The translations under genes and the position numbers were made by a program. The notes beneath the pieces were generated by a model. It was not told the DNA's origin and searched no databases. It saw only the letters and a program-made list of their open reading frames with translations. Shown in pieces: positions 45,600-54,676 of a stretch of DNA of 64,000 bases (positions are counted from its first letter, which is position 1; every line of letters begins with the position of its first letter). The DNA comes from Thinopyrum elongatum. Lineage: Eukaryota > Streptophyta > Magnoliopsida > Poales > Poaceae. The DNA is taken from assembly GCA_011799875.1 (NCBI GenBank), contig CM022298.1, positions 290,008,395-290,072,394 on the forward strand, written 5' to 3'.

Positions 45600-47337
45600 A
45601 GCGAGCCGGTGGAGTCTTCGTCGACCAAACCCAACTGCAAGAGGAGAAAAACAGTTGGCGCGACGATGCTTCCGCGCCATCCTCTCCCTCGCCGTTCACC
45701 TCGTCCCACAGGGCGGTTGTCTGCCGCCAATGAATAGGACGAGACCCCCCCCCCCCAAATAGTCTGAGGAGGAGCTTAGGATTGTCAGTATTTGCAGGTT
45801 GTGTTTTGTGTTTCAGATTTGAGAGTACTTTCAGATATGAATGTATTTTGAATTTCAGATTTGCAGTATTGAGCATATGAAGTATTTTATGAATTCTAGA
45901 GATCTATTTTTAGCACTTTAAAAAATGTAGTTTCATATAAAAGTGCAGACAATGTGATTCTCAGAGAAGAAACTGCAAGTTTCAGTTTCAGATAAGAAAC
46001 TGCAAGTTTCAGAGGCAGAGCATTTATATTAACACGCCCTTTTCAAACAGGGATAACATCATGTTGGAAGTTTTATTCATGGTCAAAAAATGGAACTACC
46101 AGCCAGTTAACATCATGCTGATCAACATTCATGCATAGCACATCTTCATATGATGCACAGTCAAAAAGATATGCTATTTTCAAAATGCCCACACAATATT
46201 GAGTGTGCGAATGACAGAGAAACCGAGGGACGAAGTTCTGGCAAGTGTTGGAGGTGGTGTGCGTAGATGACAATGGGCACCCACATGTCAGAGGCAGAGG
46301 CAAAAATTTGTGAATATTTTCACTGCATCAGGTGGAACCGAACCCAGGCGGAGCAGCGGTTGGGGAGTGGAACTCGGCTACTGGGCTACTCCAGTACTTT
46401 CACTAGAAATTATGCACAACATCTACCACTACTTTAGCACGTCTTCCCCGGCTCCGGTGCGTTCTCGTCCAGGGCCTGGACGTCATCCTCCGCCTTTGCG
46501 CGCTCGCCGCGGCGCCGCTGTTTGTTGTTGTGGACATGCTCAACAACCGAGATAGAGAGGACTGTATGTGGAGAGGCGGACAGTCGGGACCCACCAGGTC
46601 CATGGCCATACACAAGGAAGTGCCTCATTGAAAAAATACTTCCTCCTAATGCTACTGACGTTGGGGGCCACGGGTTTGTCAATGTAGTTACTAAAGGAGA
46701 TAAATTTACAACGAAGCTAGTCATCAGGGAGCTGGCATGTACCATTTATTATCAGTGGGCCAACAAGTATCATCTGGGTTGTGGGCTGCCCAGTCTAGGC
46801 TTTCTTTTTTAACATGTGCAGCCCATGACATGCCGGTTTGTATTTTTTTGAGGGCCGCCATGTATCGACCGACCTATGGCCCTCCCATCCTAGGTTTTAT
46901 TTTTTTCTTAAACATCCGCAACCCAACTTATGTATTTTTTTGAAGAAAACGCAGAGGTCTGTTCTATTTTTCTATATAAGAATAGGAACGCCAGATTCAC
47001 TTATGTTTTCCTTCTAACTATACTATATATTTTTTATATGTTATTATATATTATTGTTATTATCATCATATATTCAACAGATACTTACATATATAAGAAA
47101 AAATATCCCACGTATTATGAACTTATAAAAATAAATGTTTAACAATAAAATCCTGGTTTTTTTTACTTAAGGTCAACGAAAATATAGGTGATTGTGTACA
47201 AAAGCTTGGTAAGATTTAAGGACCAATGTAAATAAAGCACTTATTATTTAAATATATTTATAACAAAATGCTCAGCTCCTGTTTATTTTTTGATAATATT
47301 GATGCGCCCAACCCAACATTATAATTAGAACCAGCCC
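45600..47337. other. Unassigned CACTA-2 interior
   Basis: No domain seen. It contains a nine-C run near 45747, a TCAGTTTCAGATAAGAAACTGCAAG duplication near 45970-46010, one isolated copy (about 46575-46640) of the GGGACCCACCA...GAAGTGCCTC unit found at 48055-48370, and an AT-rich tract at 47000-47160. Confidence 0.4.
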
Positions 47338-47535
47338 AGCAAAATCGCGTATTTCGTGAAAGTGCAAACGAGCTATAATTTTTTAGGAAAAAATAAATGG
47401 GCCGCATGGACGCTACATTATTTGTTCACCAAGGCCAGCAAATTCGTGTATTTCTAGAAAGTGCAAATGGGCTGTAGTTTTTTAGAAAAAAATAAATGGG
47501 CCGCATGGACGCTACATTATTTGTTCACCCAGCGC
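47338..47535 (+). repeat. Tandem duplication, 99-bp unit
   Basis: Units 47338-47436 and 47437-47535 share AATGGGCCGCATGGACGCTA and CATTATTTGTTCACC, with differences in the first half. Confidence 0.75.
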
Positions 47536-48054
47536 AGCGAATGGACTGTAAATTCTAAAAAAATGGGTTGAATATGTGCGACATTTTTGGAGGCTGTAAT
47601 GTGGGCCAATAGGTCGAAGCCAACGCAAGGTGTTGTCAACTTAGTCAACAAATGATTCTGACATCGATAGCCGTTGGATTTACATCCAACGGCCGGCATT
47701 CATCTTCAATATCTCGTCTTCTTCCTCCAGCGCCGCCGGGACCACCTGCTCCCGCCTCCGGCTGCTAGCATCTCTGCTTAGCACGTTTTGCTGCGAAGCG
47801 CTACCCCACCGCTGACCAAGCCATCCCTCCACCCCTCCACACCTCCTGTTATTCTCCACCGACTACAGAACCACGCTGCACCAGAACCAGTTAACCCTCG
47901 TACACCTCTCCGTCCGCGACTCCACTGCCGCGTCTTCCCATCACCGGCTCGTTGCCGTCAGGGGCCTCACCGTCGTCCACCGCCTTGGTGCGCTCAGCGC
48001 GGCGTGGTCAACATGGTTAACAAACGAGAGTCATCGAAAGAGGACTGTACGTGA
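47536..48054. other. Unassigned CACTA-2 sequence
   Basis: GC-rich around 47720-48000, with no convincing coding frame. Confidence 0.35.
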
Positions 48055-48380
48055 AGACGCTGACAGTGGGGACGCACCAGGTCCATGGATGCACGCATGC
48101 AACCGCCTCCTTATTACACGAAAATAAAATTATTCCTCCCCCTGAAAGCTGGGACCCACCACGTATATCTTCGCAAGGAAGGAAGTGCCTCCTTATTCCT
48201 GCCCCTGACAGCTGGGACCCACCAACAACATCTTTGCACGCAAGGAAGTGCCTCCTTATTATGGGCAAAAAATATATGATTCTGCCCCTGACCGCTGGGA
48301 CCCGCCAGCTATATATTCGCACGCAAGGAAGTGCCTCCTTGTCCTCCCTGACAGCTAGGACCCACCCGGTCGAAGCGTAC
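48055..48380 (+). repeat. Subterminal array 1 of CACTA-2, 60-85 bp units
   Basis: Five units each carry CTGACAGCTGGGACCCACCA and, except the last, GCAAGGAAGTGCCTCCTTAT, starting near 48059, 48142, 48205, 48288 and 48348. Confidence 0.75.
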
Positions 48381-48554
48381 GTAGTGTTGTCTGTGTACAT
48401 ATCGGTCGATCGGTCTGCCTGCCACGATGAACCATGGCCGAGTAAGGGGCGGTAGCAGTTCAGGCAGTCTCGTCTAAATCCTGTACACATACGACAGCTA
48501 CGCTGCAAAAAAGACGGCCACGTACGTACATACGGGCGTGGTCTCGAACGGCTA

Positions 48555-48970
48555 TAGTGACGGCGTCCTGTTCATCGGCAGCCAACCTGCTGGGTCAGAA
48601 TGGAGGAAAAGTGTCATGTTCATCGGGAGGCAACCGACTGGGTCGGAATACATCCTGTTCATCGGGAACCAACCGGCATGGACGGAACAGCCAAGACAAG
48701 CTCTGGCGTACCACAGAACGGAGGAAACGGCCTTCTGTTCGACCGCGTATGATCGAAACGGGGTCCTGTTCATCGGGAAGGGTCTGGCGTACCGCAAAAC
48801 GGAGGAAACGGACTTCTGTTCGAGTGCCTGCGGTCGAAATGGGGTCCTGTTGATCGGGAGGGGTGTGGCGTACTGCAAAATGAGGAAACGGACTTGTGTT
48901 GGAGCGCCTACGGTCGAAACGGTGTCCTGTTCATCGGGAGGGGTGTGGCGTACCACAAAACGGGACTCCA
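48555..48970 (+). repeat. Subterminal array 2 of CACTA-2, GTCCTGTTCATCGGG units
   Basis: Units of 35 to 100 bp contain GGGGTCCTGTTCATCGGGA, TGGCGTACC.CAAAACGGAG and GAAACGGACTTCTGTTCG. About six copies; open frames across them are repeat by-products. Confidence 0.75.
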
Positions 48971-49380
48971 CGAACTACTATTCATCCACCGTCTAGTGCC
49001 TCGCTCCAGCCTCCACGGGCTACTGTTCATCCACCATCAACTTCCTCCTGCCTCCACCTGCTACTGTTCATCCACCGTCGACTTCCTCCTGCCTCCACCA
49101 GCTACTGTTCATCCACGGGGTCCTGTTCATCCAGCCTCCACCGGCTACTGTTCAACCAGCCCTCCACGAGGTCCTGTTCATCCAGCCTCCACCGGCTACT
49201 GTTCAACCAGCCCTCCACGGGGTTCTGTTCATCCACCCCAACTGGCTCGGGTGTGGCGGCCTCCTCGATCGGGGTCCTGTTTATCTAGCGGCAACGGCCT
49301 CTACTACCACGGGGTCCTGTTCATCCAACCCCCACCGGGAACTGTTCATCCAACCCCCAACAAAGGTCACTATTCATCAA
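48971..49380 (+). repeat. Subterminal array 3 of CACTA-2, CTACTGTTCATCCACC units
   Basis: More than ten copies of (C/G)TGTTCATCCA with TCCTGCCTCCACC.GCTA or CTCCACGGGGTCC spacers. Confidence 0.75.
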
Positions 49381-49560
49381 GAGGCAGCAGGTTCAATCAG
49401 CTTCAGTTAGCAGCAATAGCGAAGGAATCGCTTGGGTTCAGTTAATAGCCAAGGCATCGATCGCTCGGGTTTAGTAACGTAGCTAGCAGTGCAATCGCTC
49501 GGGTTCAGTAAGGCGAACGCCTCGCTCGGGTTCAGTTAGAGCCCAACGCCTCGCACACAT
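49381..49560 (+). repeat. Subterminal array 4 of CACTA-2, TCGCTCGGGTTCAGT units
   Basis: About five copies of (A/C)TCGCTCGGGTTCAGTTA-like units, 25-50 bp apart. Confidence 0.7.
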
Positions 49561-49739
49561 GCATGTAGGTGTACAAGAGAAACGCGCAAACCTCCGTGCA
49601 TCGCTCGGCCCCGACCACCCACCATAACCGGGAACTCCCCGATATTTTTCTCGCCCTCGCTTCTACCATGATTTTTCCGTCATGGACGGCCCAAAGAATG
49701 TCATGCAGGTGCGTCCCCGGCCCGCCCAGGACGAAAAGC

Positions 49740-49898
49740 CCATTTTCTGTCATGATTTTTTGTCATAGAAGTAGGAGCCCACCACATCTATGATGATACT
49801 TTGTTTTGTCACAATTATCATCATAGAAGTGTCATAAGCATGACAGAAAAAATTTCGTTCGGGCCAAAATGTCACGGATGTGTCCTTTTTTTGTAGTG
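49740..49898 (-). repeat. Right terminus of CACTA-2
   Basis: Read inward it starts CACTACAAAAAAAGGACACA. It contains TGTCATGATTTTTTGTCATA and TTCTATGATGATA-like phrases on the appropriate strand. Confidence 0.75.
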
Positions 49899-50512
49899 AT
49901 CACTTTGACGAACAACGAGCGAGAGAGGTTATGCGATCAAGTTGGATTATGTTTGGTCCGTGTTACAATATGTCTTGGTGAGATGCCCTCCCCCCCCCAC
50001 CCCCGACACATGTGTGTGTGTGTGGGGGGGGGGTTACTTCGCACTACCCGCAACCTCCATGGGGTCGGGGAAGTCCGGTTATTTTGCGAGGCACACGTGC
50101 CACATCAAAGTTGTGAATGGTAGTTAAATATCACACCACACCCTTTTCATACATATAGTATAGGGCCACCTGTAGGTGGTTCGTATGTGGTCTCACCCAT
50201 CTCCTGCCACAAACACACATTTGTGGGTCGGCACATGGTCCACCTTTGTCCGGAAGTGAAAGGGGAAGTTTGACCATATATATGATGGACTCCTATAGGT
50301 TTTTTGTTACGGTAGGGTGAGATTTCAAACCTAACTATCTGGGGGCATGCATTCGTAGCTAGGATTCCCTTACCGCTGACACGAAGTGGGGTTCGTAGGG
50401 GGTGGCTGACTAGCAATACTGTGCGCTTTGTGCGACAGGTGCCACATCAAAGTTGTGCATTGGGTATTCGAACATCAAACCACCCTTTTCATACATATAT
50501 TTGGTCCACATA
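49899..50512. other. CACTA-1 sequence between CACTA-2 and the solo LTR
   Basis: Non-coding. It has a C run and a GT/G run near 49990-50035, and a 61-bp direct repeat starting GTGCCACATCAAAGTTGTG at 50097-50157 and 50439-50499. Confidence 0.45.
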
Positions 50513-52096
50513 TGCTACTTCTTGAGCTTGCGTTGGTTTTTCCCTTGAAGAGGAAAGGGTGATGCAGCAAAGTAGAGATAAGTATTACCCTCAGTTAATA
50601 ACCAATGTATCAATCCAGTAGGAGATACACGCAAGTCTCCAATCTATGCACCTGCACAAACAATCAAACACTTGCACCCAATGTGATAAAGGGGTTGTCA
50701 ATCCCTTCACGATCACTTGCAAAGGTGAGATCTAATAGAGATAGATATAAAAGCTTACTAAAACGTAAAACAAAATAAAAGTAAATAAATTGCAGCAAGG
50801 TATTTTTGGGTTTTTTGGTTTATAGATCTAAAAATATATGATGGAAAATAGAACCGGGGGCCATAGGTTTCACTAAAGGCTTCTCTCTTGAAGGTAAATA
50901 ATACGGTGGGTGAACAAATTACTGTCGAGCAATTGATAGAAAAGCGCAAAGTTATGACGATATCCAAGGCAATGATTATGAATATAGTCATCACGTTCGT
51001 GTCAAGTAGACCAAAACGATTCTGCATCTACTACTATTACTCCACACATCGACCGCTATCCAGCATGCATATAGAGTATTAAGTTCATAAGAACGGAGTA
51101 ACGCCTTAAGTAAGATGGCATGATGTAGAGGGATAAACTCAAGCAATATGATGAAAACCCCATCTTTTTACCCTTGATGGCAATAATACAATACATGCCT
51201 CACTACCCCTACTTTGTCACTGGGTGAGGACACCGCAAGATTGAACCCAAAACTAAGCACCTCTCCCATTGCAATAAGAACCAATCTAGTTGGCCAAACC
51301 AAACCGATAATTTAAGAGAAATACAAAGATATCAAATCATGCATATAAGAATTCAGAGAAGATTCAAATAATATTCATAGATAAACTGATCATAAATCCA
51401 CAATTCATCGGATCTCGACAGACACACCGCAAAACAATATTACATCGGATAGATCTCCAAAACAACAAGAAGAAGAACATGGTATTGAGGATCAAAGAGA
51501 GAGAAGAAGCCATCTAGCTACTAGCTATGGACCCGTAGGTCTGTGGTAAACTACTCACGCTTCATCGGAAGGGCAATAGAGTTGATGTAGAAGCCCTCTG
51601 TGATCGAATCCCCCTCTGGCAGGATGCCGAAAAAGGCCCCAAGATGGAATCTCACGGGAACAGAAGGTTACGGCGGCGAAAAAGTATTTTGGTGTACGCT
51701 TCTGGTGGTTTGGGAATATTTCTGAATTTATAGGCCAAAGATTAGGGTTGGAGGACTCCCGTGGGGCCCACAAGCCAGGGGGCGCCCCCCTAGGGCGCGC
51801 CCTGAGGGCTTGTGGAGCCATCGGGACTCTTCTACCTTCCTCTCCAAGTCCTCCGTGTGTCTTCTGGTCCAAGAAAAATCATCGTGAAAGTTTTATTCCG
51901 TTTGGACTCCGTTTGGTATTCCTTTTCTGCAAAACTCAAAAACAAGGAAAAAACAGAAACTAGCACTGGGCTCTAGATTAATAAGTTAGTCCAAAAAATA
52001 ATATAAAATAGCATATTAATGCATATAAAACATCCAGAACAGATAATATAATAGCATGGAACAATAAAAAATTATAGATACGTTGGAGACGTATCA
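50513..52096 (-). mobile_element. Solo LTR, Sabrina/WHAM type
   Basis: 1584 bp with TGATACGTCTCCAACGTATC start (minus strand) and CAAGAAGTAGCA end, colinear with the LTRs of the element at 26032-33121. The flanks are ACATA on the left and ACATG on the right, a 4-of-5 target duplication. No internal region is attached. Confidence 0.85.
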
Positions 52097-52430
52097 ACAT
52101 GCAAGTGTGTTCGTGTTCTGACCCTTTGCCGCGTTATTCTTTTTGCCAAATTTATAAACAGCACACGAGTTAGATGCAGAAACCATCTGCGATTGGGTAC
52201 GCAACAGACACGGTTCGGTCAGACTACCCGTGTGCCACACCCGTGCCCCTGCAGTCACTCACATCAGCACAATATATTGGGCTTCACAAGGCTTGCCTCC
52301 CGCTCTCGAAAATATCTACTGCCTCGTAATCTCGAAAATATCTACCGCCTGGAAGGTTTTTATGTTTGATAGCACATGATTAGTATGTGCGGACCGTGTG
52401 CGATGTCTGTTACTCCCGCTCTGCTTCAAT
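52097..52430. other. Upstream region of the AP2/ERF gene
   Basis: CACTA-1 subterminal-like phrases (CAACAGACACGG, GTGCGGACCGTGTGCGATG). No coding signal. Confidence 0.4.
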
Positions 52431-52711
52431 CCCTTGATTCAAATTTTCAGTAGCCCCGGCATTTTACTCCCGCCTCTGCATCCCTCGCAATCTCAAAAAT
52501 ATCTGCTCGCCCTTGATTCAAATTTTCAGTAGCCCCGCCTTGTTACTCCCGCCTCTGCATCTCTCGCAATCTCAAAAATATCTGCTCTCCCTTGATCCAA
52601 ATTTTCAATAGCCCCACCTTGTTAGTCCCGCCTCTGCATCCCTCGCAATCTCAAAAATATCTGCTCGCCCTTGATCCAAATTTTCAGTAGCCCGGCACTT
52701 TACTCCCGCCT
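52431..52711 (+). repeat. 79-bp tandem repeat, 3.5 copies, upstream of the AP2/ERF gene
   Basis: Units start at 52431, 52510, 52589 and 52668 with exact 79-bp spacing. Each has CCCTTGAT(T/C)CAAATTTTCA, ACTCCCGCCTCTGCATC and CGCAATCTCAAAAATATCTG. Located 200-480 bp upstream of the possible start codon at 52914, so they could be promoter repeats or 5' leader. Confidence 0.85.
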
Positions 52712-53084
52712 AGTAAAATTTTCAGCTGCCGCGATATTTCCTCAAACACCACCTTGCCCCCTCCCCTCCACACACACCACACACTCCCCAAAACCTCCGC
52801 TCACACAGACACACACACCACCTCTCCCTCGCTCGAAACCATTGGTAGGTCGACGCCATCGCCGCCGCCGCATCCTCAACCTCTGCCTGTGTGCCGGGGA
52901 GCTCGAGGAGCCAATGTCCCAAAAGAGGTTTATCATGGCCTCTTTGCCCGACGCTGGCAAGGTGTCCCCGTCGTCCACCGCGGGCGCTTTATCGATCTGT
53001 CGTCGCCGGTCGCCCGATCCGCCCGCCGCCACGCCCCTACGCCGGTTCTAGGACTTCCCCGTCCTCCCTCGGGCCCGGCCGCCG

Positions 53085-53672
53085 ATGAGGTCCTACCTCG
53101 GGGTCCGGCAGCGGCAGTGGGGGATGTGGGTCGCCGAGATTATGGATCGGGAGACCCACACCTGCCGGTGGCTCGGTAGCTTCCACACGGCCGAGCATGC
53201 GGCCATGGAGTACGACCGCTGGCAGGTCCGCTACCACGGCGCGGCGGCTAGGCTCAATTTCCCCTTCGGCACACGTCCGGTCGACCTCGTTCCGCCGGAG
53301 CCAGGGGAGGTGAGCTCGGCTATTGCGCGGGAGGACCGCGAGGCATGGGAGCGCCACGAGGCCGAGGCCGCCGACGAGGACTACATGCAAGAGCTCCGCC
53401 GGCAGCACGCGGAGCTCGTGGAGGCGGAGCAGGTGATCTTTGTCGGCATAGAGGGCGGCGAGGTTATCGTGCTCTTATCCGATGACGAGGTCGAAGGCGG
53501 CGAGGACGGTGGCGCGGAGGGCATCGAGGTGGGCGGCGAGGACGAGGAGATCTCAAGGAGTTGGACTAGAGTCGTGCGTGCCTTTTGCATCGAGGAGAGC
53601 ACAATAGGGTCATTCCGCTTCACCTTGTTCAGCAACCAGAATGTCTCTCGCCTCTTTCTTTACCATTTGTAA
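53085..53672 (+). CDS. AP2/ERF-domain protein carried by CACTA-1
   Basis: The frame is 195 codons. Residues 2-62 form an AP2/ERF DNA-binding domain: SYLGVRQRQWGMWVAEI, the RWLGSFHTAEHAAMEYDR block and HGAAARLNFPFG, matching the YRG and RAYD elements of plant ethylene-response factors. An acidic helical middle (about 78-150) follows, with a glycine/glutamate-rich stretch. The last 38 residues (from about 158, SWTRVVRAFCIEESTIGSFR) come from the inverted arm and recur in the left-arm gene. The start is uncertain: the same frame is open further upstream from an ATG at 52914 except for one TAG at 53049-53051. DNA-binding activity is likely for the domain; expression is unknown. Probably captured from a host ERF gene. 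Confidence 0.75.
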   Translation: MRSYLGVRQRQWGMWVAEIMDRETHTCRWLGSFHTAEHAAMEYDRWQVRYHGAAARLNFPFGTRPVDLVPPEPGEVSSAIAREDREAWERHEAEAADEDYMQELRRQHAELVEAEQVIFVGIEGGEVIVLLSDDEVEGGEDGGAEGIEVGGEDEEISRSWTRVVRAFCIEESTIGSFRFTLFSNQNVSRLFLYHL

Positions 53673-54576
53673 TAGTACAAGTATACAACCCTGGTTCATC
53701 ATTCTTTATTTGGTGCTTATGTAATTCTTGAACATATGTACCTGTGAATCGAATAATGCATTGGTTGTTTGAACCTGATGGATATGAATAAAGCTATAGC
53801 CTACTTTCAAATTCAAATTAGGTATGATTTTAAATAGCAGCAATTAAATTAGGGTGAAATTACGCTCTGCAGGTCATTACGGTGCACACGGTCTATAAAG
53901 CACAGCGTGTGTGATATACATCATAATCCGACATGATTCATGGAGAGAAAACGTGTGTAACCATGCACACAGTTGTCGTTTGCAAAGCGTGTATGATGTC
54001 AGACAATATCACAAATGGTGTGGGCAAACTAAACGTTTGTGATAGTTGCCTTATCGTACGCGATTTGCAACCATGAACTGTTTCTGATGTGGTACGCACC
54101 GTAAACGTTGCAACACAGAATAGCGTGTGCGATAGTTATCATGTACGACGATGTTACGACGGTCCGATGTTTTGTAATCCTATCCGACACTCGTACAATG
54201 ATTAGCTAATCTTCTTAATTAGTTATCGCATACGGTTCGGGAAAAGTGAATGTGTGTGATTGTCTACTTATCATACACGTTGTATAATCGTGAACCGTTT
54301 GTGATGGGCCGCGCATCATAAACGTAGCACCACAGAATACCGACTGCGATGGCAATGCGAGCACAAACGAGTTGCAAGGATGGAGCGTTTGGGATATTCG
54401 AGATATCAGAAACAGTTTTATAGGGACAACTGTATGCATCAAGGCTCCCTATCCCCGACGGTTTCTGGGTCGTGTGGGAAGGACCCCCTATCGCACAGAC
54501 TCACTTGGTGACGGTTCAAAATGCCGTCACGGAAAGGGGTTTAAAACCGTTTGTATAGCACCTCGCTGTACCAGTG
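53555..54576 (-). repeat. Right inverted arm of CACTA-1
   Basis: The reverse complement begins CACTGGTACAGCGAGGTGC and follows the left arm for about 1020 bp with few differences. The match stops at AAGGAGTTGG (53555), inside the AP2/ERF reading frame. Confidence 0.85.
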
Positions 54577-54676
54577 AACCATACACTACACAACCATAAT
54601 TCAAAGTTACTAGGTCATTACCCAACCATCCTTCCCAAAAGGTCAGCAATGCCCACTAATCTCATATTCATCTTGT

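Larger units (their letters stand above)
20793..49898. mobile_element. CACTA-2: inferred Caspar-like CACTA element, heavily nested
   Basis: The left end reads CACTACAAAAAAATACAC and the right end, read inward, CACTACAAAAAAAGGACAC. The first 13 bases agree, then the ends diverge but share TTC(C/T)ATGATGAT phrases. The left subterminal zone is a GGCCCAT array and the right one a different set of tandem repeats. A minus-strand gene of the PF03004-like ORF1 kind and a small plus-strand gene lie inside. Neither end shows a matching 3-bp duplication (CTA left, ATC right). Nested inside are a Sabrina-type element, a small DNA element split by element B, and a truncated long LTR. No TNP2 transposase is visible. 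Confidence 0.55.
18625..54576. mobile_element. CACTA-1: inferred large CACTA element with 1-kb inverted arms
   Basis: Both ends begin CACTGGTACAGCGAGGTGC when read inward, and the two arms (18625-19647, 53555-54576) are close inverted copies. CACT(A/G) termini plus repeated subterminal motifs indicate the CACTA (En/Spm) superfamily. No TNP2-type transposase is seen, so it would be non-autonomous. It holds a truncated gene at the left arm, an AP2/ERF gene at the right arm, CACTA-2, and a solo LTR. The 3-bp flanks differ (ATG left, AAC right) and element C does not resume on the right, so the two ends may not derive from one insertion. Confidence 0.55.

Noticed and set aside
48017..49445. ORFs of 130-183 codons with internal repeats
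   Set aside because: They translate the subterminal tandem arrays of CACTA-2, and opposite-strand frames are equally long.
48055..49560. Regularly spaced repeats that might suggest a CRISPR-like array
   Set aside because: Units are directly abutting or variably spaced, degenerate, and inside a plant CACTA element; no unique equal-length spacers and no cas genes.
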